A DNA stretch of 64,000 nucleotides from RYN-230 sp963841695 (GTDB lineage Bacteria > Actinomycetota > Actinomycetes > Streptosporangiales > Streptosporangiaceae). Position 1 is the stretch's first letter; each line of letters starts with the position of its first letter. The notes under the pieces are model-generated. The model had not been told where the DNA came from. It did not search any database and saw only the letters and a program-made list of their open reading frames with translations. The stretch is taken from NCBI GenBank assembly GCA_963841695.1, contig CAWJDQ010000011.1, positions 124,001 through 188,000 on the forward strand, in the 5' to 3' direction. Shown in pieces: positions 33,271 to 43,158 of this stretch. Position numbers and translations under genes: made by a program.

Positions 33271-34294
33271 ATGCCGGACATCCCGCTCAGGATCAGCCAG
33301 CCAGCCGCGGCTGGCGTGACGCTGACCCCCGGCCAGGTGGCTTTCCTGGTGGCGACGGCGGGCCGGGCGCCGTCGGTGCACAACACGCAGCCCTGGCGGT
33401 TCCGGGTGCGCGAGACCGGCCTCGACCTGTACGCCGACCGGGCCGGCGGCTGCGGGCCATCGACCCTGAGGGCCGGGAAATGCTGATCAGCTGCGGCGCG
33501 GCCGTGTTCGGGCTGCGGCTGGCCATCCGGCAGCTCGGGTACCGGCCCACGGTCGAACTGCTGCCCGATCCCGGCCGGCCAGCCTGCTGGCCCGGGTCCG
33601 GCTGGGCCGGCCGTCCGCGCTCAGCCCCGAGGAGTGGGACATGCTCGCGGCGGTGCCGCACCGGCACACGCACCGCGGCCCGTTCAGCCCGGAGCCCATC
33701 CCGGCCGGCCTGCTCCCAGGGCTGCAGCACGACGCGATCGCCGAGGGCGCCACCCTGGTCCTGGTGGACGAGCGGGCCCGGGGACGGCTGCGGGACCTGG
33801 TCGAGGCGGCGGCCCGCTGGCAGCAGCAGAACCCGCTGGTCCGCGACGAGCTGGCGCACTGGACCCGGGAACGGGGCAGTGACACCAGGGACGGCGTGCC
33901 GGCCAGTGCCTACCCGGCCGCGCCCGGCGGCCGGGACGCGGCGTCCGGCTGGGACGGCGCGCTCACCCGGCGCGACTTCGACCAGGGCCGCGGGGAGGGC
34001 CAGCTCGAAGCAGGCGGCCCGCCGCCCGCGGCGACCGCCATCCTGGTCACCGCGGGAGACACGCCGACCGACTGGCTGCGGGCCGGCCAGGCGCTGAACC
34101 GGGTGCTGGTGCACGCCGCCAGCACCTGGGTGTTCGCGTCGCTGAACAGCCAGCCGATGGAGTCCCCGCCGCTGCGCACGCTGGTCCGGTCCCGGCTCTT
34201 CCTGCCCGGGGCGCCGCAGATGCTGCTGGAGTTCGGCCGGTCCCACACGGCCGCGGCCACCGCCCGCCGTCCCGTCGAGGACCTGCTTCTCTGA
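33271..34294 (+). CDS. Nitroreductase-family protein, Acg-like (two frameshifts)
   Basis: Resembles the Acg/Rv2032-type flavin-binding nitroreductase homologues of actinobacteria. The first frame holds LVATAGRAPSVHNTQPWRFRV (the defining motif) to about 33450; a second gives ISCGAAVFGLRLAIRQLGYRPTV to about 33585; a third gives GPFSPEPIPAGLLPGLQHDA through ASTWVFASLNSQPMESPPLR to the stop at 34294. The joined protein is ~340 residues, normal for the family. ATG 33271 is preceded by AGGTGAT. In mycobacteria such proteins belong to dormancy/hypoxia regulons; no matching operator was recognised here. Confidence 0.82.
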
Positions 34295-34297
34295 CCC

Positions 34298-34313
34298 GCC
34301 CGCTTCCGCGGGC
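34298..34313. terminator. Hairpin between convergent genes
   Basis: GCCCGC-TTCC-GCGGGC, a six-bp GC stem with a tetraloop, fills the 23-base gap between the nitroreductase and CYTH gene stops and could end transcription from both sides. No T-tract. Confidence 0.5.
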
Positions 34314-34317
34314 CCGG

Positions 34318-34920
34318 CTAATCCGTGCCCAGGACCCGGGCCAGCTTCGAGGCAGACCGGGACGGCCGGGCGCCTGCGGCGGCCAGGGCCGCCTCCGCCG
34401 CGTCCAGCAGCTCCGGGCCCCCGGACTTCAGCTCGACCTCCACCTCCCGCCAGGACTCCTGCCGCTGCCAGCGCTCCGGCTCCGCCGGGTCCGGGCGCGA
34501 CCCGGTCACCTGGTCGTCGGCCACCTCCGCGAGGACCTCGCCCCCCTCGTCCAGCAGCCGGCGCACGATGCGGCGCGTCTCCAGCCGCGCGACCGGCCGC
34601 AACAGCGCGCCCCCTGACCACGGGGCGACTTCCGCGGCGATCTCGGCCGGGACCGACCGCCCCGGCGGGCCGAGCGGGAAGTGCACTTCACGCCGGGTAT
34701 CCCCGCCGACCGGCAGCTTGATGTGCCAGCCCGCGTCGTCGCCGCCGGTGCGCCGGCGCAGCGTGATGTGCGCGCCGATCAGCCGCAGATCGTCGGTGTC
34801 GAAGTAGGTCGCGGCCAGCTGCTGGACGTCCGGCGGGGCCACGCTGGCGGCGCCACCGGACCCGGCCAGATCCGGGACGGCAAACCCGGCATCCACGTCA
34901 TACTTCCGCTCGGTCTCCAT
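34318..34920 (-). CDS. CYTH domain protein
   Basis: A 200-residue protein of the triphosphate-tunnel metalloenzyme superfamily. The defining EXEXK motif is at the N terminus (METERKYDVD), followed by LAATYFDTDDLRLIGAHITLR with the YFDT motif and GWHIKLP. Members hydrolyse triphosphates or make cAMP (CyaB); bacterial CYTH proteins without a partner domain usually act as tripolyphosphatases. ATG 34920 is preferred because AGGAG lies just before it and the motif begins at residue 2; ATG 34944 would add eight residues. Confidence 0.88.
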   Translation of the reverse strand: METERKYDVDAGFAVPDLAGSGGAASVAPPDVQQLAATYFDTDDLRLIGAHITLRRRTGGDDAGWHIKLPVGGDTRREVHFPLGPPGRSVPAEIAAEVAPWSGGALLRPVARLETRRIVRRLLDEGGEVLAEVADDQVTGSRPDPAEPERWQRQESWREVEVELKSGGPELLDAAEAALAAAGARPSRSASKLARVLGTD

Positions 34921-35171
34921 CTGCTCCTGCTCGCCACCGGTCATGGTCTGAGGCTACGAGGCGCCCCGGCGTCCCGGCCACTGGCGGGGGGCCCCGGCTG
35001 ACCCGGCCGAATTCTCCCCTGTGACGGCAAACGCGCAGCCAGCGATCTAGCCGGGCCGCGTGTTTGGCCGGTGATCCCATGATCACGATGCCAAACTGCG
35101 TGGTGACGTTTCGTATGCGGGGGAGTGCTGGCCGGAGTCGGGGCCGGGCTGCGGGGGACGGGGAGCGCGTC

Positions 35172-36007
35172 ATGGGTCTCATCACGGATGTGCATGGTTC
35201 GGCCGAGGGGTATGAGGCGGTGGCTCTTCCGCTGCTGCTGGAGGAGCCGTCGGGAACGCACGGCCTGGACGGGGCGGTGCTCCGCCGGCGCAGCGCGCGC
35301 CCCACCAAGCGGGCGGTGATCTACCTGCACTGCATGACCGACTCGTTCGTGCCCGCGGACCTGGCCAGCTGGTACACCGAGCGCGGGTTCCACTTCTACG
35401 TCGCTGACCTGCGGCGGCTGGGGGACCCGGCCGGCCCCCCGCGGAAACCCAGGCCGAGGAACTCGGGGAGTACCTCACCTGCCTGGACACGGCCGTGCGG
35501 CATGTCCGGGAGGCGGACGGCATCGAGACCGTGGTGCTGTGCGCGCACGCCACCGGGGCGGTCATCGCGGCGCTCTGGTGCCACGCCCGGCGGGCCAGCC
35601 AGCCCGCCGACGCGCTGGTCCTGGCCAGCCCGTCGTTCGGGGGCGGCTCGTGGCTGGCCCGGACGGTCGGCCGCCGGGTCACCGTGCCCAGCCGCCGCAC
35701 CCCGCCGCTGCTGACGGCGGCCCGCCGGCGGGTCCGCCGCGGCCTGGACATCAGCTGCCCCGTCCTGGTGCTGTGCCCGTCCGCGGACTGGGACGCGCTG
35801 GGCGGCGCCGGCGGGCTGCTCACGCTCCCGGTCGCGGGGGGCAAGACCACGATCCGGCTCGGCGCGCACGTGACCTGGCTCCGGCTCGACGGGGCCCAGC
35901 CCGGGCAGGCGCTGCCCGGCGGGGCGGCCCGCAAGCGCGTGTTCGACGAACTCGCCCGCTGGCTGAGTGCCTACCTGTCCGGCCAGATCCGCGATCAGCT
36001 GCTGTAG
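35172..36007 (+). CDS. Alpha/beta-hydrolase (one frameshift)
   Basis: Starts at ATG 35172 (MGLITDVHGSAEGYEAVALP) and reads well to ADLRRLGDP near 35430, including YLHCMTDSFVP and ASWYTERGFHFYV. Around the C-run near 35435 the frame changes, and the second frame supplies ETQAEELGEYLTCLDTAVRH, IETVVLCAHATGAVIAALWC (in place of the usual G-x-S-x-G: here CAHATG, so the expected nucleophile Ser is not evident) and the rest to 36007. The repaired length is ~278 residues, in the serine-aminopeptidase-like hydrolase class. The lack of a clear nucleophile makes activity uncertain. Confidence 0.72.
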
Positions 36008-36053
36008 CGAGAGTGACCGGCGGCGACGAGGTCCTCGTTGCGGAAAAGAAAGA

Positions 36054-37872
36054 TCAGCTGACGGTCACCGTGACGCTCGGGTAGCCGCTCGCCCCGTTGG
36101 GTTCGGGTGGTTCCTGCAGCGCGGTCTGCGTGTAGCCGGTCGCGTCGGTCGCGCGCGCCTCGATGGTGTGGGTGCCGCGGGCCGCGTCCCAGTCCCAGAC
36201 CCACTGCCGCCAGGTGTCGATGCCGGGGACCGCGGCCAGCCGGGCCTGCTGCCACGGCCCGCGGTCCACCCGCACGTGCACCGCGTCGATCCCCTTGTGC
36301 TGGGCCCAGGCCACCCCGGCCACCGGCGTCCGGCCCGCGGACACCGAGCCGCCCGGCACGTCGATGCGGGACTCCGTCTTGATCGGGGCCTGCTGGGACC
36401 AGCCGCGCTGCGCCCAGTACGCGTAATTGCCGCGGAACGTGGTCACGTTGATGTCGGTGATCCATTTGCAGGCGGACACGTAGCCGTACAGGCCGGGGAC
36501 CACCATCCGCACCGGGAAGCCGTGCGCGACCGGCAGCGGGGCGCCGTTCATGGCCACCGCCAGCAGGGCGTCCCGCCCGTCCAGGACCGTGGCCAGCGGC
36601 GTGCCCGAGGTGAAGCCGTCGGTGGACGTGCAGATCAGCTGGTCCGCGCCGGCCCGCGGCCGGGCGGACCGGAGCAGGCTGGCCAGGCTGGCGCCGAGCC
36701 ACTTGGCGTTCCCGATGTAGGGCCCGGCCACCGGGTTGGACACGCAGCACAGCGTCACCCAGTCCTCGAGCAGCGGGAGTTTCAGCAGGTCGTGGTAGCT
36801 GAGGGTGATCTCGCGTTCGACCATCCCGTGGATGCGCAGGTGCCAGGTTGACGGCGCGACCTGGGGCAGGATCAGCGCGGTGTCCACCCGGTAGAACGAG
36901 GAGTCCGGGGTGACGAACGGGGTGATGCCCTTGACGTCGAGGTTCACGCCGGGGGGCAGCGGCGGCACCGGGTGCGCGGGCTTGGGGAACCGGATGTCGG
37001 CCAGGGCGGCGGACACGTTGGAGCGCTCGGACAGAGTCCGCCCGCCCAGGGCCCCGACGCCGCCCGCGGCCAGCGCCACCGCGCTGGCGGTCAGGAAGCT
37101 GCGGCGGCCAGGCTGCCACGGGGAGCGGGGCACCTGGGACGGGGGGCCGCTGCGGGCCCGGGACACCGGCCGCGGCTGGCCCGTGGTGCCGGGGGAGCCG
37201 GTGCTTCCGGGAGAGCCCGCGGGTGCGGGGGAGCCCGTGCTTTCGGGGGACTCCGTGCTTTCGGGGGACTCCGTGCTTTCGGCGGTGTCCGACGGGCCGG
37301 GGGCAGCGGACGCGGGCCGGCCAGGGCGGGGTCGGCGGGGACGATGAAGTCCGGCCCCGGGGCGGCGCCCCGGGGCCGCTGCGCGCCGGCGGCCCGGTGA
37401 CCGCGGGCGCGGGGCTGCGTCCCGCCTCGCCCCCGGCCGCGCGGACCAGCAGCCGCAGCGCGTACGCTCCGGCCAGGGCGCCGAGCAGGGTGGGCAGCAC
37501 GTCCCACAGCGCGGCGTTCGGCCGGGTCAGCGCGGCGGCCAGGCCGATGACCGCGAAGATGGCCAGGCCGAGGTAGCCGTAGCGCAGCTTCCGCATCGCG
37601 GCGACCCCGATGACCGCGGAAAACACGGCGAGCAGGACCAGGATGCCGATGATCAGCACGGTCTTGTCGTGCGAACCGAACGCGGAGATGGCAAAATTCT
37701 TGACGGCGGGCGGGGTGTGGTCGATGGCGGCGCTGCCGACGGCGGCCACCGGCGACCCCTGCGGACGGCCGATCCCGGCGACGAGCTGGCCCACCCCGAG
37801 TGCGACCCAGGCCATCAGCAGGCCGACGATTACCCCACGCCAGGCTGCGGGCGAGTCAGAGCGGTCTCTCAC
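36054..37872 (-). CDS. Sulfite-oxidase-family molybdopterin oxidoreductase with membrane anchor (frameshifted linker)
   Basis: Starting at 37872, four hydrophobic helices (VIVGLLMAWVALGVGQLVAG; VLIIGILVLLAVFSAVIGVA; YLGLAIFAVIGLAAAL; DVLPTLLGALAGAYALRLLV) form a membrane domain. A Pro/Arg-rich linker with an 18-bp repeat follows, where the frame changes (between about 37170 and 37440). The periplasmic enzyme domain (37130-36054) begins with a twin-Arg-like segment (RRSFLTASAVALAAGG) and contains the Mo-ligand Cys in WVTLCCVSNPVAG, NAKWLGASLASLL and a C-terminal Mo-co dimer-like domain. The whole resembles actinobacterial membrane-bound sulfite oxidase homologues; electron acceptor unknown. 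Confidence 0.82.
37237..37290 (+). repeat. 18-bp tandem repeat in the molybdoenzyme linker
   Basis: About 2.7 units of GTGCTTTCGGGGGACTCC, almost identical. It lies in the linker segment where the reading frame of the gene changes. Confidence 0.75.
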
Positions 37873-37967
37873 AGGGTCTATTCGTAGCCGACGGCGGAGC
37901 GGATTGCCGTGGATTGCGGCCGGCGGCCAAGCCGCAGGTGACCCGGCTACGAATTAAGGACATGCAC

Positions 37968-38600
37968 ATGACCGACGGCCAGCCCTGGATCCCGGCCGGG
38001 GGCCCGGGCGCTGGCGGGCCCGGGGCGGGGGAACCGGGCTCCGCCGGCCGGGCTGGCGATCGGGGCGGCGGCCTGGGCGTGCTGCTGGGCCAGGTGGCCC
38101 GGGGAGACGACGACGCGTTCGGGCTGGTCTACGAGCAGGTGTCCGGGCACGTGTTCGGCATCGCCCGGAGCGTGCTGCGCGACCCGGCCCAGGCCGAGGA
38201 GGTCGCCCAGGAAGTCCTGCTCGAAGTGTGGCGGGACGCGGCCCGGTTCGACCCCGGCCGCGGCAGCGCGATGGCCTGGGTCACCACCCTCGCCCACCGG
38301 CGGGCGGTGGACCGGGTGCGGTCCGAGCAGGCGTCGGCCGACCGTGAGCAGCGTGCCGCCCGGGCCGAGGTCTCCTACGACGTGGTGGCGGAGACCGTGG
38401 CCGCGCGGCTCGACGCCGAGCGGGTCCGCCGCTGCCTCGGCGCGCTCACCGACCTGCAGCAGGAGTCGATCACCCTGGCCTACTACCGGGGCTGCACCTA
38501 CCGTGAGGTGGCCGGCCTGCTGAAGCTGCCGGTGGGAACCGTGAAGACGCGAATGCGCGACGGCCTGATCCGGCTCCGCGACTGCCTGGGGGTGGAGTAG
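37968..38600 (+). CDS. ECF sigma factor, SigK-like
   Basis: A 210-residue sigma-70 family protein. Region 2: LVYEQVSGHVFGIARSVLRD, QAEEVAQEVLLEVWRDAARF, AMAWVTTLAHRRAVDRVR. Region 4: LTDLQQESITLAYYRGCTYR and VAGLLKLPVGTVKTRMRDGL. These match the SigK/RskA group that in mycobacteria is held by a membrane anti-sigma factor. AAGGA (37956-37960) is seven bases before ATG 37968; ATG 37962 would be too close. A 30-residue Gly/Pro-rich arm precedes region 2. The anti-sigma gene follows after three bases. Its divergent neighbour is the molybdoenzyme, a possible target. Confidence 0.93.
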   Translation: MTDGQPWIPAGGPGAGGPGAGEPGSAGRAGDRGGGLGVLLGQVARGDDDAFGLVYEQVSGHVFGIARSVLRDPAQAEEVAQEVLLEVWRDAARFDPGRGSAMAWVTTLAHRRAVDRVRSEQASADREQRAARAEVSYDVVAETVAARLDAERVRRCLGALTDLQQESITLAYYRGCTYREVAGLLKLPVGTVKTRMRDGLIRLRDCLGVE

Positions 38601-38603
38601 GCG

Positions 38604-39358
38604 GTGAGCATGTTCCGGTTCCGCCATACCGATCCGCACACGCTGGCCGGGGCCTACGCCCTCGACGCCCTCAGCGAGGCCGACCGGGGGCGCTTCGAGC
38701 GGCACCTCAGCGGCTGCCCCTCCTGCGCCCAGGAAGCCCGGGGACTGATGGAGGCCACCGCCCGGCTGGCGGACACGCTTGCCACCCGGCCACCTGAAGG
38801 GATGCGCGAGCGGGTGATGGCCGCGACGGCGCGGACCCGGCAGAGCCCGCCGGTGACCGGGCCCGCCCGGCCGGGGCGGGCCAGGCGCCGGGGCCCGGTG
38901 GCCGGCGGTGGGGGATCGCGGTCGCGTCCGGGGTGCTGCTCATCGCCCTGGTGGTGGGCGGCCTGGCGTTCCACACCCAGCAGCAGCTCAACCAGGAGCG
39001 GGCCCGCAGCGGGGCCATCGCGGCCGTCCTGAACGCGCCGGACGCGACCATGATGACGGTGGCGGCCGTCAGCCAGGGGACCGCCACCATCGTCATGTCG
39101 CACCGGGAGCGCGCCCTGGTCTTCACGGCGGCCCGGCTGCCGTCGTTGCCGTCCTCGCAGCGCTACGAGCTCTGGCTGATGGGCCGCACGGGGCCGCGGG
39201 TGGCGGGCATGCTGCCCGCGCCGAACGCGGGGATGACGGCCCCCGTCATAGTGTCCGGCCTGCGGGCGGGCGACATGTTCGCGGTGTCTGCCGAACCCGC
39301 CGGCGGCACCAGCCATCCCACCTCGCCGATGGTCCTGAAGGTCGTCCTGCCCTCATGA
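38604..39358 (+). CDS. RskA-like anti-sigma factor (one frameshift)
   Basis: N-terminal cytoplasmic zinc-type anti-sigma domain: DPHTLAGAYALDALSEADRG and RHLSGCPSCAQEA (H-x3-C-x2-C). After a G-run near 38905-38912 the frame changes; the other frame gives GIAVASGVLLIALVVGGLAF (membrane helix) and an external domain (RYELWLMGRTGPRVAGMLP, TSHPTSPMVLKVVLPS) typical of RskA. One base restores ~250 residues. Releases the adjacent sigma factor after regulated proteolysis in the known systems. GTG 38604 or ATG 38610 can be the start. Confidence 0.86.
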
Positions 39359-39429
39359 TCGCTCCCGGCCGCGGGGGGCAGCGGCGGCCCGTTTCCGCCA
39401 GCGTCGGCGGCAGGCTAACGTGGGGACCC

Positions 39430-40170
39430 GTGAAAGCATCTCCCGAGGCGCAGCAGCGGCTGCTTGAGTTGGCCGAGTTCGACGCCGAACTGAGCCGCCT
39501 GGACCACCGGCGGCGGACGCTCCCCGAGATCGAGGAAGCCGACCGGATCGAGGCCCGGGATCGCGAGCTGCACGACCAGATCGTCGCCCTGGACGCGGAG
39601 GAGAAAGATCTCGGCCGGGAGCAGGGCAAAGCCGAGGCCGACGTTGATCAGGTCCGGACCCGGGTGGAGCGGGACCGCAAGCGGCTCGACGACGGCCAGG
39701 TCTCCTCGGCCCGCGAGCTGGAGAACCTCCAGTCCGAGATCACCTCGCTGGTGCGCAGGCAGTCTGACCTCGAAGAGATCGTGCTCGACGTGATGGAGCG
39801 GCGGGAAACCGCCCAGGGCCGCCGGGAATCCCTGGACGGCGAGCGGTCCGGGCTGGCCGGACAGCTCCAGGACGTCGTCGCCCGGCGGGACGCCGCGCTG
39901 GCCGAGATCGCCGAGGAAGCGGGCAAGGCCCGCGGCGAGCGGGCGGAAGTCGCGGCCAGTGAGCCCGCTGACCTGATGGCACTGTACGAGAAGTTGCGGG
40001 AACAGCACGGGGTGGGGGCCGCGGCCCTGCACGGCGGCCGCTGCCAGGGCTGTCACCTCTCGCTCAACACGGTCGACCTGAACCGGATCCGGGCCGCGGA
40101 CCCCGACGAGGTGCTCCGCTGCGAGGAGTGCCGGCGGATCCTGGTCCGGACTCCCGAGTCTGGACTGTGA
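39430..40170 (+). CDS. C4-type zinc-ribbon coiled-coil protein (Rv2229c-like)
   Basis: A 246-residue protein. Residues about 5-185 form a long coiled coil rich in Glu/Arg/Leu (LELAEFDAELSRLDHRRR, ARELENLQSEITSLVRR); the C terminus carries a zinc ribbon, CQGCHLSLN...CEECRRIL. The same protein stands next to the RNase HI/phosphatase fusion in mycobacteria (Rv2229c-Rv2228c), and the order here is the same, 12 bases apart. The role is unknown; the structure resembles nucleic-acid-associated zinc-ribbon proteins. GTG 39430 begins directly at VKASPEAQQRLLELA. Confidence 0.9.
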   Translation: MKASPEAQQRLLELAEFDAELSRLDHRRRTLPEIEEADRIEARDRELHDQIVALDAEEKDLGREQGKAEADVDQVRTRVERDRKRLDDGQVSSARELENLQSEITSLVRRQSDLEEIVLDVMERRETAQGRRESLDGERSGLAGQLQDVVARRDAALAEIAEEAGKARGERAEVAASEPADLMALYEKLREQHGVGAAALHGGRCQGCHLSLNTVDLNRIRAADPDEVLRCEECRRILVRTPESGL

Positions 40171-40182
40171 CGGGCCGCCCCC

Positions 40183-41419
40183 GTGGCAGGCACACCAGTG
40201 ACAGGCACGCTGGTCGTCGAGGCGGACGGCGGCTCACGGGGTAATCCCGGGCCGGCGGGCTACGGCGCGGTGGTCCGCGACGCCGATTCCGGGGCGGTGC
40301 TCGCCGAGCTGCACGAGAGCCTGGGCACCACGACCAACAACGTCGCCGAGTATGCCGGGCTCATCGCGGGCCTGGAACGCGCCGCTGAGCTGGCGCCTGG
40401 CGCGGACGTGCAGGTCCGGATGGACTCCAAGCTCGTCGTGGAGCAGATGTCCGGGCGCTGGCAGATCAAGCACCCGGCGCTGCAGCCCCTCGCGTCCCGG
40501 GCCCGCGCGGCGGCCCGCCGCCTCGGCCGGGTCAGCTACGAGTGGGTGCCGCGGGCCCGGAACGCGCACGCGGACCGGCTGGCCAACCAGGCCATGGATG
40601 AGGCGAGGGACGGCGCCGGGGGGCACGCGGCCGCGGAGGACACAGCCGGCGGGGAGGCGGCCGGGGGGAGCGCCGGGGGACGGGCGGCCGGGGGACGGGC
40701 GGCCGGGGGACGGGCGGCCGGGGAAACGCCCGCCCGCTGTGCACCAGGGCCCGGGCCCCGCGGCGCGGCCAGGCCCGGGCTGGACCGCGGCGCACAGTGA
40801 CCCCACCACCACCGTGCTGCTGCGGCACGGCGAGACCCCGCTGTCGGTCGAGCGCCGGTTCGCCGGGCGCGGGGACATCCCGCTCACCGAGACCGGCAGG
40901 CTCCAGGCGAAGGCGGCGGCCCAGCGCCTCGCGGCCCGCGGCGGTGTCCAGCTGGTCGTGTCCTCCCCGCTGCAGCGGGCCCGGCTGACCGCGGACGCGG
41001 TGGCGGCCGCGACCGGGGCCCCGGTGGACGTGGACGACGGCTGGATCGAGACGGATTTCGGGGCGTGGGAGGGGCTGAGCTACGCCGAGGCCATGGAGCG
41101 CTGGCCGGACGAGGTGACGGCCTGGATGGACGACACGTCCGTGGCGCCGCCCGGGGGCGAGAGCTTCGCCGCGGCGGGGCGGCGGGTGCTGGCCGCGCTC
41201 AACCGACTGCTGGCCCGCGCCGAGCCGGGCCGGGTCGTGGTGGTCAGCCACGTCACCCCCATGAAGACCGTGCTGCGGCACGCGTTGCTGGCCCCGCCCC
41301 CCGCGCTGCGCCGGATGCATCTCGACGTGGCCTGCCTGTGCGAGGTCAACTGGTACGCGGACGGCCCGGCGGTGGTCCGGTCGCTCAATGACACCGGGCA
41401 CCTGGTTCCCCGGGACTAG
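40183..41419 (+). CDS. Bifunctional RNase HI / histidine phosphatase (Rv2228c-like, frameshift in linker)
   Basis: N-terminal RNase HI (residues 1-140) with the acidic catalytic set: Asp in VVEADGGSRGNPGPAGYGAV, Glu in NNVAEYAGLIAGLE, Asp in VRMDSKLVVEQMSG and Asp in ARNAHADRLANQAM. A Gly/Ala-rich linker with a 3 x 15-bp repeat follows, then a CobC/phosphoglycerate-mutase-like phosphatase (TVLLRHGETPLSVERRFAGR, WIETDFGAWEGLSYAEAM, VVVVSHVTPMKTVLRHAL). The two halves are in different frames, changing at about 40725. In mycobacteria this is one fused protein that removes RNA from hybrids and has acid phosphatase activity. GTG start at 40183. Confidence 0.9.
40675..40719 (+). repeat. 3 x 15-bp tandem repeat in the RNase HI/phosphatase linker
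   Basis: Three perfect units of GGGGGACGGGCGGCC encode a Gly/Arg/Ala linker; a fourth partial copy follows. The gene's frame changes right after the array. Confidence 0.85.
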
Positions 41420-41450
41420 TCGTGCCCGTCAGTACGACTAGGCCGCGCGG

Positions 41451-41525
41451 GATTGGGCCGCCCGGGATTGCGGCGCCCGGGATTGCGGCGCCCGGGATTG
41501 CGGCGCCCGGGATTGGGGCGCCCCC
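41451..41525 (+). repeat. 5 x 15-bp tandem repeat upstream of rnpB
   Basis: Units GATTGCGGCGCCCGG at 41466, 41481 and 41496 are identical; the first (GATTGGGCCGCCCGG) and last (GATTGGGGCGCCCCC) are slightly diverged. The array ends 27 bases before the likely start of the RNase P RNA and covers the -35 region and upstream, so it may carry promoter or regulator contacts. Confidence 0.9.
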
Positions 41526-41551
41526 GACGGGCGCGCCCCCTATGCTGGGGA

Positions 41552-41972
41552 GACGGCGGGCGAGCCGGCCGGGCGGCCGCGCCGGGACTCCGGTCCCGGT
41601 GAGGAAGGTCCGGGCTCCGCAGGGCAGGGTGGTCGGTAACGCCGACCCGGGGTGACCCGCGGGAAAGTGCCACAGAAAGCAGACCGCCCGGGTACGGGGC
41701 TTGCCTCCGGTACCCGGGTAAGGGTGAAACGGTGGTGTAAGAGACCACCAGCGCCGCAGGTGACTGCGGCGGCTCGGTAAACCCCACCCGGAGCAAGGTC
41801 AAAAGGGACCCTGGCCTGGCCAGGGAACTGCGCGAGCGATTGAGGGCGGCCCGCCCGATGCTCGCGGGTAGACCGCACGAGGCTGTCAGCAATGGCAGTC
41901 CCAGATGGATGGCCGTCGGCCCGCTTCGGCGGGTGCACAGAACCCGGCCTACAGGCCGGCTCGCCCGCCGCC
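41552..41972 (+). ncRNA. rnpB: RNase P RNA (bacterial type A)
   Basis: Catalytic RNA of RNase P. The universally conserved pieces appear in order: GAGGAAGGTCCGGGCTCC (41601-41618), ACAGAAAGCAGACCGCC (41672-41688), GGTAAGGGTGAAACGGTGG (41718-41736), GTGTAAGAGACCACCAG, GCAAGGTCAAAAGGGACC, AGATGGATGGCCGT and ACAGAACCCGGCCTACA. The ends pair perfectly: 41554-41570 with 41954-41970 (17 bp, helix P1). A -10-like TATGCT is at 41541-41546, giving a start near 41552; no good -35 box is seen within the 15-bp repeat upstream. It follows the RNase HI fusion gene, so RNA-processing genes cluster here. Confidence 0.97.
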
Positions 41973-42046
41973 CGCGCCGGTATCTCTGCCCAGTCTTGAA
42001 CGCACCCCAGTCAGGCGAGAGCCTGGAGCCGTGCGCTCGTGCAGCC

Positions 42047-42886
42047 TCATAGCCAGGATCGCAGCGCGGCGACCTCGGGGAACTCCTCGGGCGAGCCGTA
42101 GCCGTGCTCGGCCAGCCAGCGGACGTTAGCCAGGCATCGCAACGACCACCATGCGCGGATGAGGTCGCGGTCAACGTCGGTGCCGTAGCCGGCGACGACG
42201 TCGCCCAGGTGCTCCTGGTGTCCGAGCGTGAGGGTGGCGAGGTCGAAGAGCGCGTCGCCCTGGGACGCCTCGGACCAGTCGAGCACGCCGGTGACCTCAT
42301 CACCGTCGACGAACACATGGTCAACCTGCAGGTCGCCGTGGATGAACACCGGTGTCCACGGGCGGAGCGCAGTCCCGGCGAGCTGGCGGTTGCGCGTGAC
42401 CACGCCGGCAGGAAGGACGTCGTTCGTGATGAGCCACTCGCATTCGCCGTCGAGGTGCGATGCGAGCTCGCCGGGGCTCCGGCCGGGCCGTGGCGGCAGC
42501 GGCGCGTCGTGCAGCATCCGGGCGGCGGCACCCGCCGCGGCCCACGCGGCCGGCGACGAGGTCGACGGCTCGCCGAGGCGGCCGAGTGCCGCCCCTGGGA
42601 GGGCGGCGAGCGCGAGCACGGGCGGCTTCCGCCACAGGACCTCCGGAGTCGGGACCGGCGCCACAGCCATCGCCTCGACCTCGACGTCGGTGCGCGTCTG
42701 ATCCGTGTCGATCTTCAGGAACACGTCACCGACGCGCAGGGTCGCGCGCTCGCTATGGGCCACGACGACCTCCACCTCCTCCACGCCGGCGATTATCGCG
42801 GGGATGACCACCGACGTCACCGGGTTTATCGCGTGCGACGGTGCGGCTGACCGCGTCCTCCTGCCTGGCGGCCTCGTGCACGCCAC
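42047..42886 (-). CDS. Aminoglycoside phosphotransferase (APH)-fold protein
   Basis: A 279-residue kinase-like protein. The catalytic segment FIHGDLQVDHVFVDGDEV (HGD-x4-N/H type: the usual Asn is replaced by His) and the metal-binding Asp in GVLDWSEASQGDALFDLA are clear. DVFLKIDTDQTRTDVE is the N-lobe lysine region and LAALPGAALGRL the hinge. The family phosphorylates antibiotics or small metabolites; the substrate is unknown and calling it resistance would be premature. The HGD-loop His instead of Asn is unusual. Stop lies 75 bases from the rnpB end on the opposite strand. Confidence 0.87.
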   Translation of the reverse strand: MACTRPPGRRTRSAAPSHAINPVTSVVIPAIIAGVEEVEVVVAHSERATLRVGDVFLKIDTDQTRTDVEVEAMAVAPVPTPEVLWRKPPVLALAALPGAALGRLGEPSTSSPAAWAAAGAAARMLHDAPLPPRPGRSPGELASHLDGECEWLITNDVLPAGVVTRNRQLAGTALRPWTPVFIHGDLQVDHVFVDGDEVTGVLDWSEASQGDALFDLATLTLGHQEHLGDVVAGYGTDVDRDLIRAWWSLRCLANVRWLAEHGYGSPEEFPEVAALRSWL

Positions 42887-43158
42887 CGACTCCTGCCGGG
42901 GCCGGCCCTGCTTCGGTCCGCCGGGCCGTACGCGCCGCTGAGGATGCCGCAGGGCCGCTGTGTGCCCTAGGGTGTCGCGTAGATCTTCCGCTGTGGCTAC
43001 GGTAGATCACCGCGGGTTGATGATCGCCTGATCCGGCTACGGCTGGGAAACGGATCAATGAATCACGTCTTATCCGCTTTTCACCTCGAACGCGGCGCGG
43101 TCCAATGCGCCAGGCGGAGACGGCACGCGCCGCCCGCCATACCGGGCAGGTGCCGGAC

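Noticed and set aside
41420..41551. CobC-gene terminator or riboswitch between the phosphatase and rnpB
   Set aside because: The gap is taken up by the 15-bp tandem repeat and the rnpB promoter region; no known riboswitch core (cobalamin, FMN, SAM) was recognised.
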